A stretch of 19,074 bases of DNA from Bradyrhizobium sp. (GTDB lineage: Bacteria; Pseudomonadota; Alphaproteobacteria; Rhizobiales; Xanthobacteraceae). The DNA is taken from the NCBI GenBank assembly GCA_019243075.1, contig JAFAUV010000317.1, positions 1 through 19,074 of the forward strand, in the 5' to 3' direction. Shown piece after piece: positions 1 through 8,110 of the stretch. How positions within the stretch are numbered: the stretch's first letter is position 1; each line of letters opens with the position of its first letter. The notes beneath the pieces are model-generated. The model made no database searches, was not told the origin of the DNA, and saw only the letters and a program-made list of their open reading frames with translations. A program made the translations under genes and the position numbers.

Positions 1-995
1 CTGCGCGCCCGCCGCGCGATGTCGCGGGCCCGATCGGGCGTCAGGGAGGCGAGATGGCCGGCGACCTCGGCGCCGTTTGCGGCGACGAGAATTTCGCTTC
101 CCGGATCGAGGAAATGATCGATGCCGTCCCAGGCGTCGGTGATGAGGCAGGCTGCGGCGCCCGCCGCCTCGAAGATGCGAGTGGGCGGGGAGAAGCCGCA
201 GCGCGCCATGCTGGCGCGATTGACATTGAGGGTCGCGAGGCCCGAGCCGAAGAACGCATTGTGGGCGCCCGTGCCGACATGCCCGAGCTTTCGAATGTTC
301 GCCGGCACGGATTTGGATTCCCAGCCCGAGCCGCCCAGGACGAACCGCTTCGCCGGCAAATCGCGCGCCACCTCGATGAAATATTGCTCGATCCGCGTCT
401 CCCGGTCCGGCAGGCGGTTGGCGAGCAGGCCGAGATCGCAGGCGAATTCGGAATTGGCGGGAACCGGATAATGCGTGCTGGGATCAAGGGCGTTGTAGAT
501 CGGCAGGCAGTCGCGCGCTCCGATCGCCCGATAGGCCGACACGACCCGTTCGCCGCCGCCATAGGTCAACACCTGATCGTAGCGCGGGATGGCCGCCCGC
601 AGATGGTGCAGCTCGTCTTCGGCAATGGCTTGCAGCGTAGCGGGTGCATCGACATCCCAATAGATGCGCAGGGCCTTCGAGGCGCTGTTGGCGATCGCGT
701 CGTCCAGCTCGGCATCGAATACCCCGACGCCGCTCGCCTTGATCATCAGGTCCGCGGATCGCATGGCAAGCGCAAGCGACGCCTGCCAGCCTTCGGCGGT
801 CGCCGGATAGACCACGACGCGCGCCCAATCGGGATCGTCGATGTCGCGGTGGGCCTGCCGTTCGAACGCATCGGGCTCGAAGAAGGTGATGGCATGGCCG
901 AGCGCTGCGATCTCCTTCAGAAGCCCGCGGTAGTAAGTCGCAGCGCCGTTCCAGTACGAAGACACCAGGCTCGAGCCGAAGAAGGATATGTTCAT
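1..995 (-). CDS. CgeB-like glycosyltransferase (3' end cut by window edge)
   Basis: The reading frame opens at ATG 995 and stays open to the window edge, giving about 331 codons without a stop. The N-terminus (MNISFFGSSLVSSYWNGAAT, then YYRGLLKEIAALGH) is the nucleotide-sugar-fold start typical of CgeB/DUF3880 glycosyltransferases. The C-terminal part carries PPTRIFEAAGAAACLITDAWDG and a 'DPGSEILVA' segment, typical of the Glyco_trans_1_2 domain. It probably transfers a sugar in the cytoplasm; donor and acceptor are unknown. The ATG overlaps the TGA of the preceding gene (ATGA), so translation is probably coupled. It is the thirteenth gene of the cassette and the last one visible. The GT call is firm; the specific reaction is unknown. 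Confidence 0.85.
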   Translation of the reverse strand, partial: MNISFFGSSLVSSYWNGAATYYRGLLKEIAALGHAITFFEPDAFERQAHRDIDDPDWARVVVYPATAEGWQASLALAMRSADLMIKASGVGVFDAELDDAIANSASKALRIYWDVDAPATLQAIAEDELHHLRAAIPRYDQVLTYGGGERVVSAYRAIGARDCLPIYNALDPSTHYPVPANSEFACDLGLLANRLPDRETRIEQYFIEVARDLPAKRFVLGGSGWESKSVPANIRKLGHVGTGAHNAFFGSGLATLNVNRASMARCGFSPPTRIFEAAGAAACLITDAWDGIDHFLDPGSEILVAANGAEVAGHLASLTPDRARDIARRAR

Positions 996-2122
996 GATGC
1001 CGACTCCCGGCAGAGCGGCGCGGCAGGCGCATGGCGCGAGCCGCGAATGCCGTTGGCGATCGCGAGCAGTTCGAGCGCCCGACGGCGGCAGGTATGATGT
1101 TCGAGCACATGGCTATGGCCGGCGTCCGCGGTCGCGGAAGCAAGGTCGGGCTCGTGGAGCAGCATATGAAGGGCAGCCTTCATCTGGTCGCCGTCGCGCA
1201 CGCGCAGATAGGTGCCTGGCGCAAAAAGCTCCTCGACGTCCTCCCATGGCGCGGACACGATCGGAATGCCGCAGGCCATCGCTTCGAACATCCGGATGGT
1301 CGGGATTCCCGGCAGCGAACGGGCGTAGGGGCCGCGGGGCACGTGGATGGTCAGACGCGCAGCGGCGAGCGCGGCAGGCACGCGATGCGCCGGAAGCCAC
1401 CCGCCATATTCCATGCCGGCCGCCGCGATTGCCGCGATCGCGGACTGTGGATATCGCACGCCGTAGATCCTGCCGCTCAGGCCGAGCGAGGCGACAGGCT
1501 CGATCAGATATCGGTAGAGCTCGACGCTTCGTTCCTCATCGCCCCAATTTCCGATCCAGACCACGTCCTGCCGCGGCTGGATATGGGGCAACGGACGATA
1601 GAGCTCGGTGTCGGCGGCTTCATGCCACGTGAATGCGCGGCTCGCCCAGCCGAGCTTCAGATAGATCTCGCGCAGCACATTGCCGAAGGCAAGCACGCCG
1701 TCGAATCCGTCAAGATCGAAGCTTTCGAGCTCCTCGGGCGCGGTGACGGCGCGGTGATGCGTGTCGTGAAACAGCAGCGTGAACGGAGCGCCCTGGGCGC
1801 GCCGCGAGCCGATCCGGGCGATCAGGTCCGGCGAATTCCACTCGTGAACCAGCACGAGGTCGGCGCCGTCCAGCGCCTCGTCGAGGTCGAAGGGAAGATC
1901 GTACGATCTGACGTCGATCAGCGGGACCAGCCGCGCGGCCTCGACGAGGGTCTGCTCGCCGCCGTCGCGGATAGCGTTGAGACGGCTCCAGCCATCAGCC
2001 GGCTCATAGACGACGACGTCGTGCCCGAGCTTCTGCAGTTCGCGAGCGATGCCGCGCAGGAAATGCGCATGGCCGTTGTTCCAGCAGGACGAAAAGGCAT
2101 GATAGAACAGGACACACTTCAT
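992..2122 (-). CDS. CgeB-like glycosyltransferase (376 aa)
   Basis: This is a two-domain GT-B type glycosyltransferase. The first domain starts MKCVLFYHAFSSCWNNGHAHFLRGI, matching the 'GNGHA-x-xxRG' opening of CgeB/DUF3880 proteins. The second domain has IPTIRMFEAMACGIPIVSAPWEDV, the usual donor-binding segment of the Glyco_trans_1_2 family. No signal peptide or membrane segment is visible, so it should be cytoplasmic or peripheral. ATG 2122 overlaps the stop of the upstream GT4 gene (ATGA), and its own TGA overlaps the next CgeB-like gene. It is clearly diverged from the other two CgeB-like genes here, so it probably has a different donor or acceptor. The substrate cannot be read from the sequence. 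Confidence 0.87.
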   Translation of the reverse strand: MKCVLFYHAFSSCWNNGHAHFLRGIARELQKLGHDVVVYEPADGWSRLNAIRDGGEQTLVEAARLVPLIDVRSYDLPFDLDEALDGADLVLVHEWNSPDLIARIGSRRAQGAPFTLLFHDTHHRAVTAPEELESFDLDGFDGVLAFGNVLREIYLKLGWASRAFTWHEAADTELYRPLPHIQPRQDVVWIGNWGDEERSVELYRYLIEPVASLGLSGRIYGVRYPQSAIAAIAAAGMEYGGWLPAHRVPAALAAARLTIHVPRGPYARSLPGIPTIRMFEAMACGIPIVSAPWEDVEELFAPGTYLRVRDGDQMKAALHMLLHEPDLASATADAGHSHVLEHHTCRRRALELLAIANGIRGSRHAPAAPLCRESAS

Positions 2123-3234
2123 GTGCGCACCTCGACAAGTTCCGCGTCCGCCGTCGGCTTCGGCGAGAGCAGCGACCGGTACAGCCGCACATAGACTTCT
2201 GTCATCGATTTTATCGAATAGCGCCGGGCGCGCGCATGGGATGCTCGCTGCAGCCGCGTCCGCCTGAGTGGATCGTTGCAGAGATCGTCTAGGGCGCGGC
2301 GCAGCCCATCGGCGTCATCAGGAGCGACGAACAGCGCGGCGCCGTCCCAGAGTTCGCGAAAGGTTGCAATGTCCGACAGCACCAGCGCGCATCCGGCGCC
2401 GGCAGCCTCGAGGACCGAGAGGCCAAACGGCTCATATCGCGCCGGGCTGACGAAGATCGCTGCGCGCTGCATATGTCCGCTGAGCTCTGCGTGGGAGAGC
2501 TCGCCCAGGAGCTCAATTCGGCAGGCCGGTTTTCCTGCCGATCTGCCGGCGGACCCTGCCACGAGAACCGGCCAATCCAGATCCTTCGCAGCCTCGGCCA
2601 GCACGGCGAGATTCTTGGCCGCATCCCACATCCGGCCGGCGGCAAGCATCAGGCATTTCTTCGGCTGCGGCGCGCCGCCAAAAGCAGCGCCGTTTCGGAT
2701 CACCACGGCGTCGGTGCGGGGCCGATATAGACCGCGCATGGTTGCGGCAAAAGCCTGCGTGGGCGAAACCCACGCATCGGCTTGGTCGAGCCCATCCTCA
2801 ACCAGCCTGCTATAGGTTCGCCATTTCGGCTCCGACAAAAACGCCTGGTCGTCGCAGGCGACGCCCCACGAATTGACGCAGGAGTGTGCGACCACGACGA
2901 CTGGAGCACGCCAGTCGAAGCTTGCCTCGCGATAGCTGTTGAGATGAACCAGGTCGGGCCCGATGCACCGTTCGAGGTCGCGGAGAAATTGGCGCGCCTC
3001 GGGAATGTCCTTGCCTTCCGGGTCCTGCCATTCCAGCGCGAGATCGCTCTCGATCAGCCGCACCGCCTCCGACACCATCGCGCGCTGGTCGGTTCGCGGT
3101 CTCGGACCCATGGTCACGAGACACACATTCGCACCGGATGCCGCCAGCGCCGACGCCAAGCCCGTGGCATAGGTCCAGACGCCGCCCACGCTGTCGGCGG
3201 TCATCAGAATGGTCCTGGTCGAGGGCCCGCTCAT
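2119..3234 (-). CDS. GT4-family (group 1) glycosyltransferase (371 aa)
   Basis: A retaining GT-B glycosyltransferase of the GT4 type. The N-terminal part has the glycine-rich SVGGVWTYATGLASAL segment (about residues 15-30). The C-terminal domain has the EX7E motif, E268-PFGLSVL-E276, followed by AAGAGCALVLSD. I chose ATG 3234 because it shares one base with the stop of the radical SAM gene (TGATG); the open frame further upstream lies antiphase within that gene and has no GT-like sequence. GT4 includes enzymes that glycosylate inositol phosphate (such as MshA of mycothiol synthesis). Because an inositol-3-phosphate synthase heads this cassette, such an acceptor is possible, but that is inference. 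Confidence 0.9.
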   Translation of the reverse strand: MSGPSTRTILMTADSVGGVWTYATGLASALAASGANVCLVTMGPRPRTDQRAMVSEAVRLIESDLALEWQDPEGKDIPEARQFLRDLERCIGPDLVHLNSYREASFDWRAPVVVVAHSCVNSWGVACDDQAFLSEPKWRTYSRLVEDGLDQADAWVSPTQAFAATMRGLYRPRTDAVVIRNGAAFGGAPQPKKCLMLAAGRMWDAAKNLAVLAEAAKDLDWPVLVAGSAGRSAGKPACRIELLGELSHAELSGHMQRAAIFVSPARYEPFGLSVLEAAGAGCALVLSDIATFRELWDGAALFVAPDDADGLRRALDDLCNDPLRRTRLQRASHARARRYSIKSMTEVYVRLYRSLLSPKPTADAELVEVRT

Positions 3235-4517
3235 CACGCGACCTTGATTTCGAGGGCGCTCAGCGGCGCGGGACGCTCGTCCTGGATATCGCTGAACCGA
3301 TTGAACATCGCGAGATAATGCGCGTGCGCGCGTTCCCACGCGATGTCGTCGGGTTCGCCCCACAGCTTCCGGTAATCCGGCGAACCGGGATAGGGGTAGA
3401 GCGGCACCGGGTCGTTGGCCCAAACCCCGGCTTCCTGCATCCTGCGGCGCCAGCGCTGCACCACCGGATCCTCGTCCTGCGGCACCTCGATCAGGTTGGC
3501 TTGGACGAACGGAACATGCCGGCGGGCCTCGATGAGGCGATCGGCAAGCTGGTCGGTCGTCATCTTGCAGTTCTTGGCGAGCGCGGCGCGGCCCTCCGGT
3601 GTCAGACTTTCGACCCCGGCCTCGATCGAGACGCATCCGGCGCGCCCGAGCAGCTCGAGCATTGGCGGCTTCCAGAGGTCGATACGGGTTTGAATGCCGA
3701 ATTTCAGGCCGCGTGAAACCAGCCCGCGCAGCAATTCGACATCGGGGAGGAAGATTTCGTCGACGAAATAGATGTATTCCACGCCCTGTTCGCGAAAGCC
3801 ATCGATCTCGTCGAGGATCACGCGCGCTGGCCGCTTTCGATAAGCGTTGCGGAAATTCTCCTTGGCGCAGAATGTGCAATGATAGGGGCAGCCGCGCGAG
3901 GCCTCGACCTCGGCGCCGGGGCCATCCGGCGCCGCCTCAAAACGGTGATGGTGATGCCGATGGCGGCGCACCATTTCGACAGGCCAATCGAGCGCCGGCT
4001 GATCGGCAAAGTTTACGGCTTGCGGTCCGCCATTGACGCGGAGCCTGCCGCCCTCGGCGAAGCACAATCCGGCAAAGTCGCGTCCACCATCGGCGAGCCG
4101 CAACAGCGCGTGCTCGCACTCGCCCATCACCACGAAATCGACCGCGAGCTTCTTCAGCGCGGCGCGCGGTGTGGTCGAGCCATGCGGTCCCACCGCAACC
4201 AGGACCGGAGCGAAGTCCCGCAGCGCGAAGGTGAGTTGCTGCGGCACCCGAAGCTCCGGCGGCGCGCAGCGCCAGAACAGATAGGTCGGCGCGGTGGTGA
4301 CCACGATGATGTCCGCTCGAAAGCCATTCAATTCCGCTTCCAGGTCATGCAGCGAAAGATCGAACATGTGGGCATCCAGCAGCAGGCAGGCATGGCCTGC
4401 TTGTTCGAGGTAGTGGCGGGAAATCCCGAGCTCGAGCGGCAGATGCGGCGACCGGCAGCCGAAATAGATGCTGCCATCGAAGTTCCAGTTCGGATTGATG
4501 AGCGCGACGCGGGTCAT
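3234..4517 (-). CDS. B12-binding-type radical SAM protein (427 aa)
   Basis: The N-terminal ~180 residues look like the cobalamin-binding Rossmann-like domain of B12-dependent radical SAM enzymes (MTRVALINPNWNFDGSIYFG; ADIIVVTTAPTY; VAVGPHGSTTP; VDFVVMGECE). The classical DxHxxG motif is not intact; D48-A-H50-M-F-D53 is the nearest match. The radical SAM domain follows, with the 4Fe-4S motif C210-PYH-C214-TF-C217. A histidine-rich linker (HRHHHHR, residues 186-192) lies between the domains. The family carries out radical methylations, rearrangements and ring contractions. Start ATG 4517 overlaps the preceding stop (ATGA), and the stop overlaps the GT4 start. I recall a TIGRFAM for a cassette-specific family of this kind (TIGR04295, 'rhizo-twelve'), from memory only. 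The substrate is unknown. Confidence 0.9.
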   Translation of the reverse strand: MTRVALINPNWNFDGSIYFGCRSPHLPLELGISRHYLEQAGHACLLLDAHMFDLSLHDLEAELNGFRADIIVVTTAPTYLFWRCAPPELRVPQQLTFALRDFAPVLVAVGPHGSTTPRAALKKLAVDFVVMGECEHALLRLADGGRDFAGLCFAEGGRLRVNGGPQAVNFADQPALDWPVEMVRRHRHHHHRFEAAPDGPGAEVEASRGCPYHCTFCAKENFRNAYRKRPARVILDEIDGFREQGVEYIYFVDEIFLPDVELLRGLVSRGLKFGIQTRIDLWKPPMLELLGRAGCVSIEAGVESLTPEGRAALAKNCKMTTDQLADRLIEARRHVPFVQANLIEVPQDEDPVVQRWRRRMQEAGVWANDPVPLYPYPGSPDYRKLWGEPDDIAWERAHAHYLAMFNRFSDIQDERPAPLSALEIKVA

Positions 4518-5581
4518 GCGAAGGCCTCACGCGTATCCGTGGGACTGCGAGTCCGACTCCGTAGCCATTCCTGCAGCTGCGCCAGTCCCCGCTCCAGTCC
4601 AACCTTCGGGGTCCACCCGACCGTCGAAGACAGGGCGGCGATGTCGGTCACGTACCAGGGCTGGTCGCCCGGCCGCCAGTCCGCGAAACCATGCTGCACG
4701 ACGTGGCCGGTCAGCCGTTCGATCAGACCGATCAGCTCCAGCAGGCTGATCGAATTTGCTGTGCCGCCGCCCAGATTGAAGATGCGCCCGCGTGCAATGT
4801 CGATGTCGCGCAGGACGGCGATCCAGGCCTCGACGGCATCCGAAACGAAGAGCGCATCGCGGACCTGATACCCGTTGCCGTAGATTGTCAGCGGCTCGCC
4901 CCGCAGCGCGGACAACACGAAATGCGCGATCCAGCCCTGGTCCTCATTGCCGAACTGCCGCGGCCCGTAGATGCAGCTCATGCGCAGCACCGCCGCGCGC
5001 AACCCAAACACCCGGGAATAGTCGCGGACATATTGATCGGCCGCTCCCTTGGAGCAGCCATAGGGGCTGTAGAAATCCAATGGCGCAGATTCCGCGATCC
5101 CCCCCGCCAGCGCGGGATCCGATGGGATATAACGCAGCCCGGAACGTTCGATCTGCAGGTCGCTGATCAGACGCCCATAGACCTTGTTGGTGGACGCGAA
5201 AATGAAGGGGACGTCGCTGTTGTGAAGCCGAACCGCCTCCAGGATATTTACCGTGCCCCGCGCGTTGATCTCGAAATCGTCAAGCGGGCCTTCGACACTG
5301 CTGGTTACGGCGACCTGCGCGGCGAGATGGAGCACCGCCCGCGCTTCGCGGACGGCATCGATGACCGAAATGGGATCACGGATGTCGCCGACCGCGATCC
5401 TGACGCGATCGCCATGGTGTGACTTCAGCCAGTGCGCGTTCTCGCGCACACCGGCCCGCGCCAGATTGTCGAACGCGAGCACGTTATTGCCGTCATGGGC
5501 GAGCCGGTCAGCCAGGTTGCAGCCGATGAAGCCGCAGCCCCCGGTGATCAGCACCGGTCGCGTATCGATGTCGCGCGTCAT
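4514..5581 (-). CDS. NAD-dependent sugar epimerase, CDP-paratose 2-epimerase-like (355 aa)
   Basis: An extended short-chain dehydrogenase/reductase acting on nucleotide sugars. The NAD-binding GGCGFIG motif is at residues 14-20. The catalytic pair is Y174-GCS-K178, and ASTNKVYG (129-136) supplies the upstream active-site segment. The stretches STNKVYG and YGPRQFGNEDQGWIAHF (about 205-221) closely resemble CDP-paratose/tyvelose 2-epimerases (RfbE type) more than UDP-glucose 4-epimerases. ATG 5581 forms an ATGA overlap with the stop of the upstream epimerase; the longer open frame upstream is a shadow of that gene. It probably interconverts C2 or C4 configuration of a CDP- or other NDP-sugar. 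SDR family membership is firm, the exact substrate is not. Confidence 0.88.
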   Translation of the reverse strand: MTRDIDTRPVLITGGCGFIGCNLADRLAHDGNNVLAFDNLARAGVRENAHWLKSHHGDRVRIAVGDIRDPISVIDAVREARAVLHLAAQVAVTSSVEGPLDDFEINARGTVNILEAVRLHNSDVPFIFASTNKVYGRLISDLQIERSGLRYIPSDPALAGGIAESAPLDFYSPYGCSKGAADQYVRDYSRVFGLRAAVLRMSCIYGPRQFGNEDQGWIAHFVLSALRGEPLTIYGNGYQVRDALFVSDAVEAWIAVLRDIDIARGRIFNLGGGTANSISLLELIGLIERLTGHVVQHGFADWRPGDQPWYVTDIAALSSTVGWTPKVGLERGLAQLQEWLRSRTRSPTDTREAFA

Positions 5582-6690
5582 GCCACCAGTCCTCGCTGCA
5601 GCAGTTCCCGGGTCGCCCTTTCCGCCTGATCGTCGGCGATCTGGTCGGCCAGATAATCCGCGAGCTCCGCAAGGCCCTCGTCGAACGCAACACGGGGCCT
5701 GAAGCCGAGCAGAGCGCTGCTTTTCTCCAGGTCGGCGAAACAATGGCGGATATCTCCGGCGCGGTACTTCCCCGTTATCGTCGGCGCGATGTCGGCGCGT
5801 CCCATCACCCGCGCCAGATCGCGCGCGACGGACAGGATGGTGCGACTTTGGCCGGAGCCGATATTGAACACGTCGTTGCTGCGATCGGTCTCGAGCGCGA
5901 GCCGGCAGGCGCGAGCCACGTCCTGCACATGAACGAAGTCGCGCCGCTGCAATCCGTCCTCGAACACGAGCGGCGGCCGGCGATTGAGCAGACGCGCGGC
6001 GAAGATCGCAAGCACGCCCGTATAGGGATTGGACAATGCCTGATGAGGACCGTAGACGTTGAAAAACCGCAGCGCGATCGTCGGAATGCCGTAGGCGTTG
6101 CCGACGATCAGGCACATGCGCTCTTGTGCGTATTTGTTCAGGGCGTAGATCGAGCTCAGTGTCGGTTGCTTGATCTCCGGCGTTGGAATTGGTTCGAGCG
6201 GCCGGCCACGGGTATCGCGCAACTCCCAATCGCCGGCCCCGCACTGATCGACCGAGCGTTCGCCCGGTGCGACCGTTTCGCCACTGGTCGAGCGGCACGC
6301 GCCTTCACCATAGACGCTCATGGATGAGGCGACGACGAGGCGCGCCACGGGGCGCTTTGCCAGCGCCTGGAGCAGCGTGGCGGTGCCGAGCTCGTTGATT
6401 CTGACATAAGGCTCGATGTCGTACATGCTCTGGCCGACGCCGACGCTCGAGGCCAGATGCAGCACCATGTCGGCGCCGCGCAGCGCTCGGTCGATCGCAG
6501 GCGCGTCGGTGATGTCGCCGACGATGAGCTCGGCCTCGCGGCTCAAATACGAGGGTCGCTGCCGCTTCAAGCCGTGAACCTGAGGCGAAAGGCTGTCCAG
6601 AACGCGCACGTCATATCCGGCTTTGAGCAGGGCAGCCGCGGCATGCGAGCCGATGAAGCCTGCACCTCCTGTGATCAGCACCCGCGTCAT
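5578..6690 (-). CDS. NAD-dependent nucleotide-sugar epimerase/dehydratase (370 aa)
   Basis: An extended SDR enzyme. The NAD-binding motif GGAGFIG is at residues 8-14 and the catalytic YALNK (Y182, K186) matches YxxxK; ASSMSVYGEG (121-130) and RFFNVYGPHQ are typical of GalE/dehydratase relatives. It is longer than simple GalE proteins because of an insertion of about 40 residues between the SVYG segment and the catalytic tyrosine. I chose ATG 6690 because AGGGAG lies 9 bases upstream and the SDR fold begins at once; extending to 6846 adds about 50 unrelated residues. It is the first gene after the only large gap in the cassette, so it may also have its own promoter. The nucleotide sugar used is unknown. 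Confidence 0.88.
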   Translation of the reverse strand: MTRVLITGGAGFIGSHAAAALLKAGYDVRVLDSLSPQVHGLKRQRPSYLSREAELIVGDITDAPAIDRALRGADMVLHLASSVGVGQSMYDIEPYVRINELGTATLLQALAKRPVARLVVASSMSVYGEGACRSTSGETVAPGERSVDQCGAGDWELRDTRGRPLEPIPTPEIKQPTLSSIYALNKYAQERMCLIVGNAYGIPTIALRFFNVYGPHQALSNPYTGVLAIFAARLLNRRPPLVFEDGLQRRDFVHVQDVARACRLALETDRSNDVFNIGSGQSRTILSVARDLARVMGRADIAPTITGKYRAGDIRHCFADLEKSSALLGFRPRVAFDEGLAELADYLADQIADDQAERATRELLQRGLVA

Positions 6691-6807
6691 TCGGCAGCGC
6701 TCCCTGGCCGTTATGAACGATTTCGCCATCGTTCGATGTCGGAGTTGATGCGCGCTCGTGGCTGGGATCCGTGATCTGCGGTGCGCGCCGGTCACTTGTG
6801 AAGTAAG

Positions 6808-6832
6808 AAGCGGCGCGAGGTATGTTCGTTCC
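6808..6832 (-). promoter_or_regulatory. Possible second EcfG-type promoter (imperfect)
   Basis: On the minus strand GGAAC (6832-6828) is followed after 16 bases by GCTT (6811-6808), against the alphaproteobacterial EcfG consensus GGAAC-N16/17-CGTT. The -35 element and its flank (GGAACGAAC) are identical to those of the perfect promoter at 13466-13490, which argues for common design. The -10 element deviates, so activity is uncertain. Confidence 0.3.
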
Positions 6833-6861
6833 TGCCCAACGTACAAACGAAAATTTCTCTA

Positions 6862-6882
6862 ACCTGGGTGAATAACCCAGGT
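6862..6882 (-). terminator. Hairpin, possible (partial) terminator after deoB
   Basis: A perfect inverted repeat ACCTGGGT-N5-ACCCAGGT begins about 22 bases after the deoB stop on the minus strand. It is followed by TAGAGAAATTTT, which is AT-rich but not a clean U-tract. It could be a weak intrinsic terminator or an RNA-stabilising hairpin that sets different levels for the two halves of the cassette. A protein-binding site is an alternative. Confidence 0.4.
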
Positions 6883-6904
6883 GAATCGGCCAACGCCGCG
6901 CTCT

Positions 6905-8110
6905 TCAAAACGGCGCGCCGTGCGGGAGCGGAGGCAGTTCGAGATGCCGCGCAACGGTGGCGCCGATGTCGGCAAAGCCGGATCGCCTGCCGATCGTCGG
7001 CATCTCCTGCCCGCACGCGACCAAAATCGGAATCTGCTCGCGGGTATGATCGGTGCCCGGCCAGGTCGGATCGCAACCGTGATCGGCGGTGATGAGCAGC
7101 AGATCGTCGGCCCGCAACCGCGCCAGCAGCTCCGGGAGGCGCCGATCGAACGCTTCCAGCGCGGCCGCATAGCCGCTCACGTCGCGGCGGTGTCCATAGA
7201 TCGTGTCAAAGTCCACGAAATTGGCAAACAGCAATCCGCCATCGCACAATTGATCGAGCCCTTCCAGGGTACGGTCGAACAGCGCGTCGTTGTCCGCCGC
7301 CTTCTTGTTGAGACCGGTCGCACGATGGCTGAAGATATCGGCAATCTTGCCGATCGTGATGATGTCGCGGCCGGTCTGCTCGGCCGCATCCAGCACCGTG
7401 TCCTCGGGCGGCGGCACCGCAAAGTCGCGCCGGTTTGCGGTTCGCTTGAAACCGCCTGGCGTGCCGGTGAACGGCCGCGCGATCACGCGGCCGATATTGA
7501 GGGGATCGACCAGGCGCCGCGCAGTGGCGCAAATCTCATAAAGACGTTCGAGCCCAAAGCTTTCCTCGTGCGCCGCGATCTGGAATACGCTGTCGGCCGA
7601 AGTGTAGCAGATCGGCCGCCCGGTGGTCATATGCGCGTAGCCGAGGCGTTCGATGATATCCGTTCCCGAGGCGTGGCAGTCGCCGAGGATGCCCGGCAGC
7701 CCGGCCTGCTCGCAAAGCGCGGCGACCAACTCCGTCGGAAAGCAGGGTACGGTCCTCGGAAAATAGCCCCAGTCAAAGCTCACCGGCACGCCGGCGATCT
7801 CCCAATGGCCCGATGGCGTGTCCTTCCCTCTCGACTGCTCACAGGCGGATCCGAATTGCGCGGCAGGATGGCTCGGGTGCTCCAGGCCCAGTGGGCGCCT
7901 GCCCGTGGCAAGGCAACAGGCCTCGCCGAGGCCCAGCTTGACCAGATGGGGCAAGCGCAGCGGTCCGGCGCGCTGCTCGCTGTCGGCGCAACTGCGCGCG
8001 CAAGCCTCGGCGATGTGGCCGACCGTGTCGGCTCCCAGGTCGCCATAATGCGCGGCATCGGGAGCACCGCCGATGCCGACGGAATCCATCACCAGGATCA
8101 CGGCTCGCAT
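6905..8110 (-). CDS. deoB: Phosphopentomutase (401 aa)
   Basis: An alkaline-phosphatase-superfamily metalloenzyme that interconverts ribose 1-phosphate and ribose 5-phosphate (and the deoxy forms) in the cytoplasm. Visible DeoB features are the metal-binding start MRAVILVMDSVGIGG (D9), the GKDTPSGHWE block around residues 95-104 that holds the catalytic threonine, FVDFDTIYGHRRD (298-310), and TADHGCDPTW...DHTRE (341-358). All are intact and the length matches bacterial DeoB. ATG 8110 was chosen because the family's first strand starts there; GGAG lies 11 bases upstream. The start overlaps the end of the glycosidase-like gene by 13 bases. There is no nucleoside-salvage neighbour, so here it probably supplies or removes a pentose phosphate for the cassette; that role is inference. 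Confidence 0.93.
   Translation of the reverse strand: MRAVILVMDSVGIGGAPDAAHYGDLGADTVGHIAEACARSCADSEQRAGPLRLPHLVKLGLGEACCLATGRRPLGLEHPSHPAAQFGSACEQSRGKDTPSGHWEIAGVPVSFDWGYFPRTVPCFPTELVAALCEQAGLPGILGDCHASGTDIIERLGYAHMTTGRPICYTSADSVFQIAAHEESFGLERLYEICATARRLVDPLNIGRVIARPFTGTPGGFKRTANRRDFAVPPPEDTVLDAAEQTGRDIITIGKIADIFSHRATGLNKKAADNDALFDRTLEGLDQLCDGGLLFANFVDFDTIYGHRRDVSGYAAALEAFDRRLPELLARLRADDLLLITADHGCDPTWPGTDHTREQIPILVACGQEMPTIGRRSGFADIGATVARHLELPPLPHGAPF

Larger units (their letters stand above)
6691..6904 (-). promoter_or_regulatory. Only large intergenic gap inside the cassette (214 bases)
   Basis: This stretch separates phosphopentomutase from the first epimerase gene. It is less GC-rich in its middle than the surrounding genes. 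Read on the minus strand it contains, in order, a perfect 8-bp hairpin shortly after the deoB stop, a GGAAC-N16-GCTT element resembling an EcfG promoter, and a ribosome-binding site (AGGGAG) before the epimerase start. Together these suggest a second transcription start for the downstream half of the cassette. I see no convincing gene in it. Confidence 0.5.

Noticed and set aside
54..1097. Long plus-strand open frame opposite the left-edge glycosyltransferase
   Set aside because: It is antisense to a clear CgeB-like coding frame, shows no recognisable domain, and is Arg/Gly/Ala-rich as expected for a high-GC shadow frame.
3235..3879. N-terminal extension of the GT4 frame up to 3879
   Set aside because: The extension lies antiphase inside the radical SAM gene and is Arg-rich without GT features; the family start is at 3234 with a TGATG coupling.
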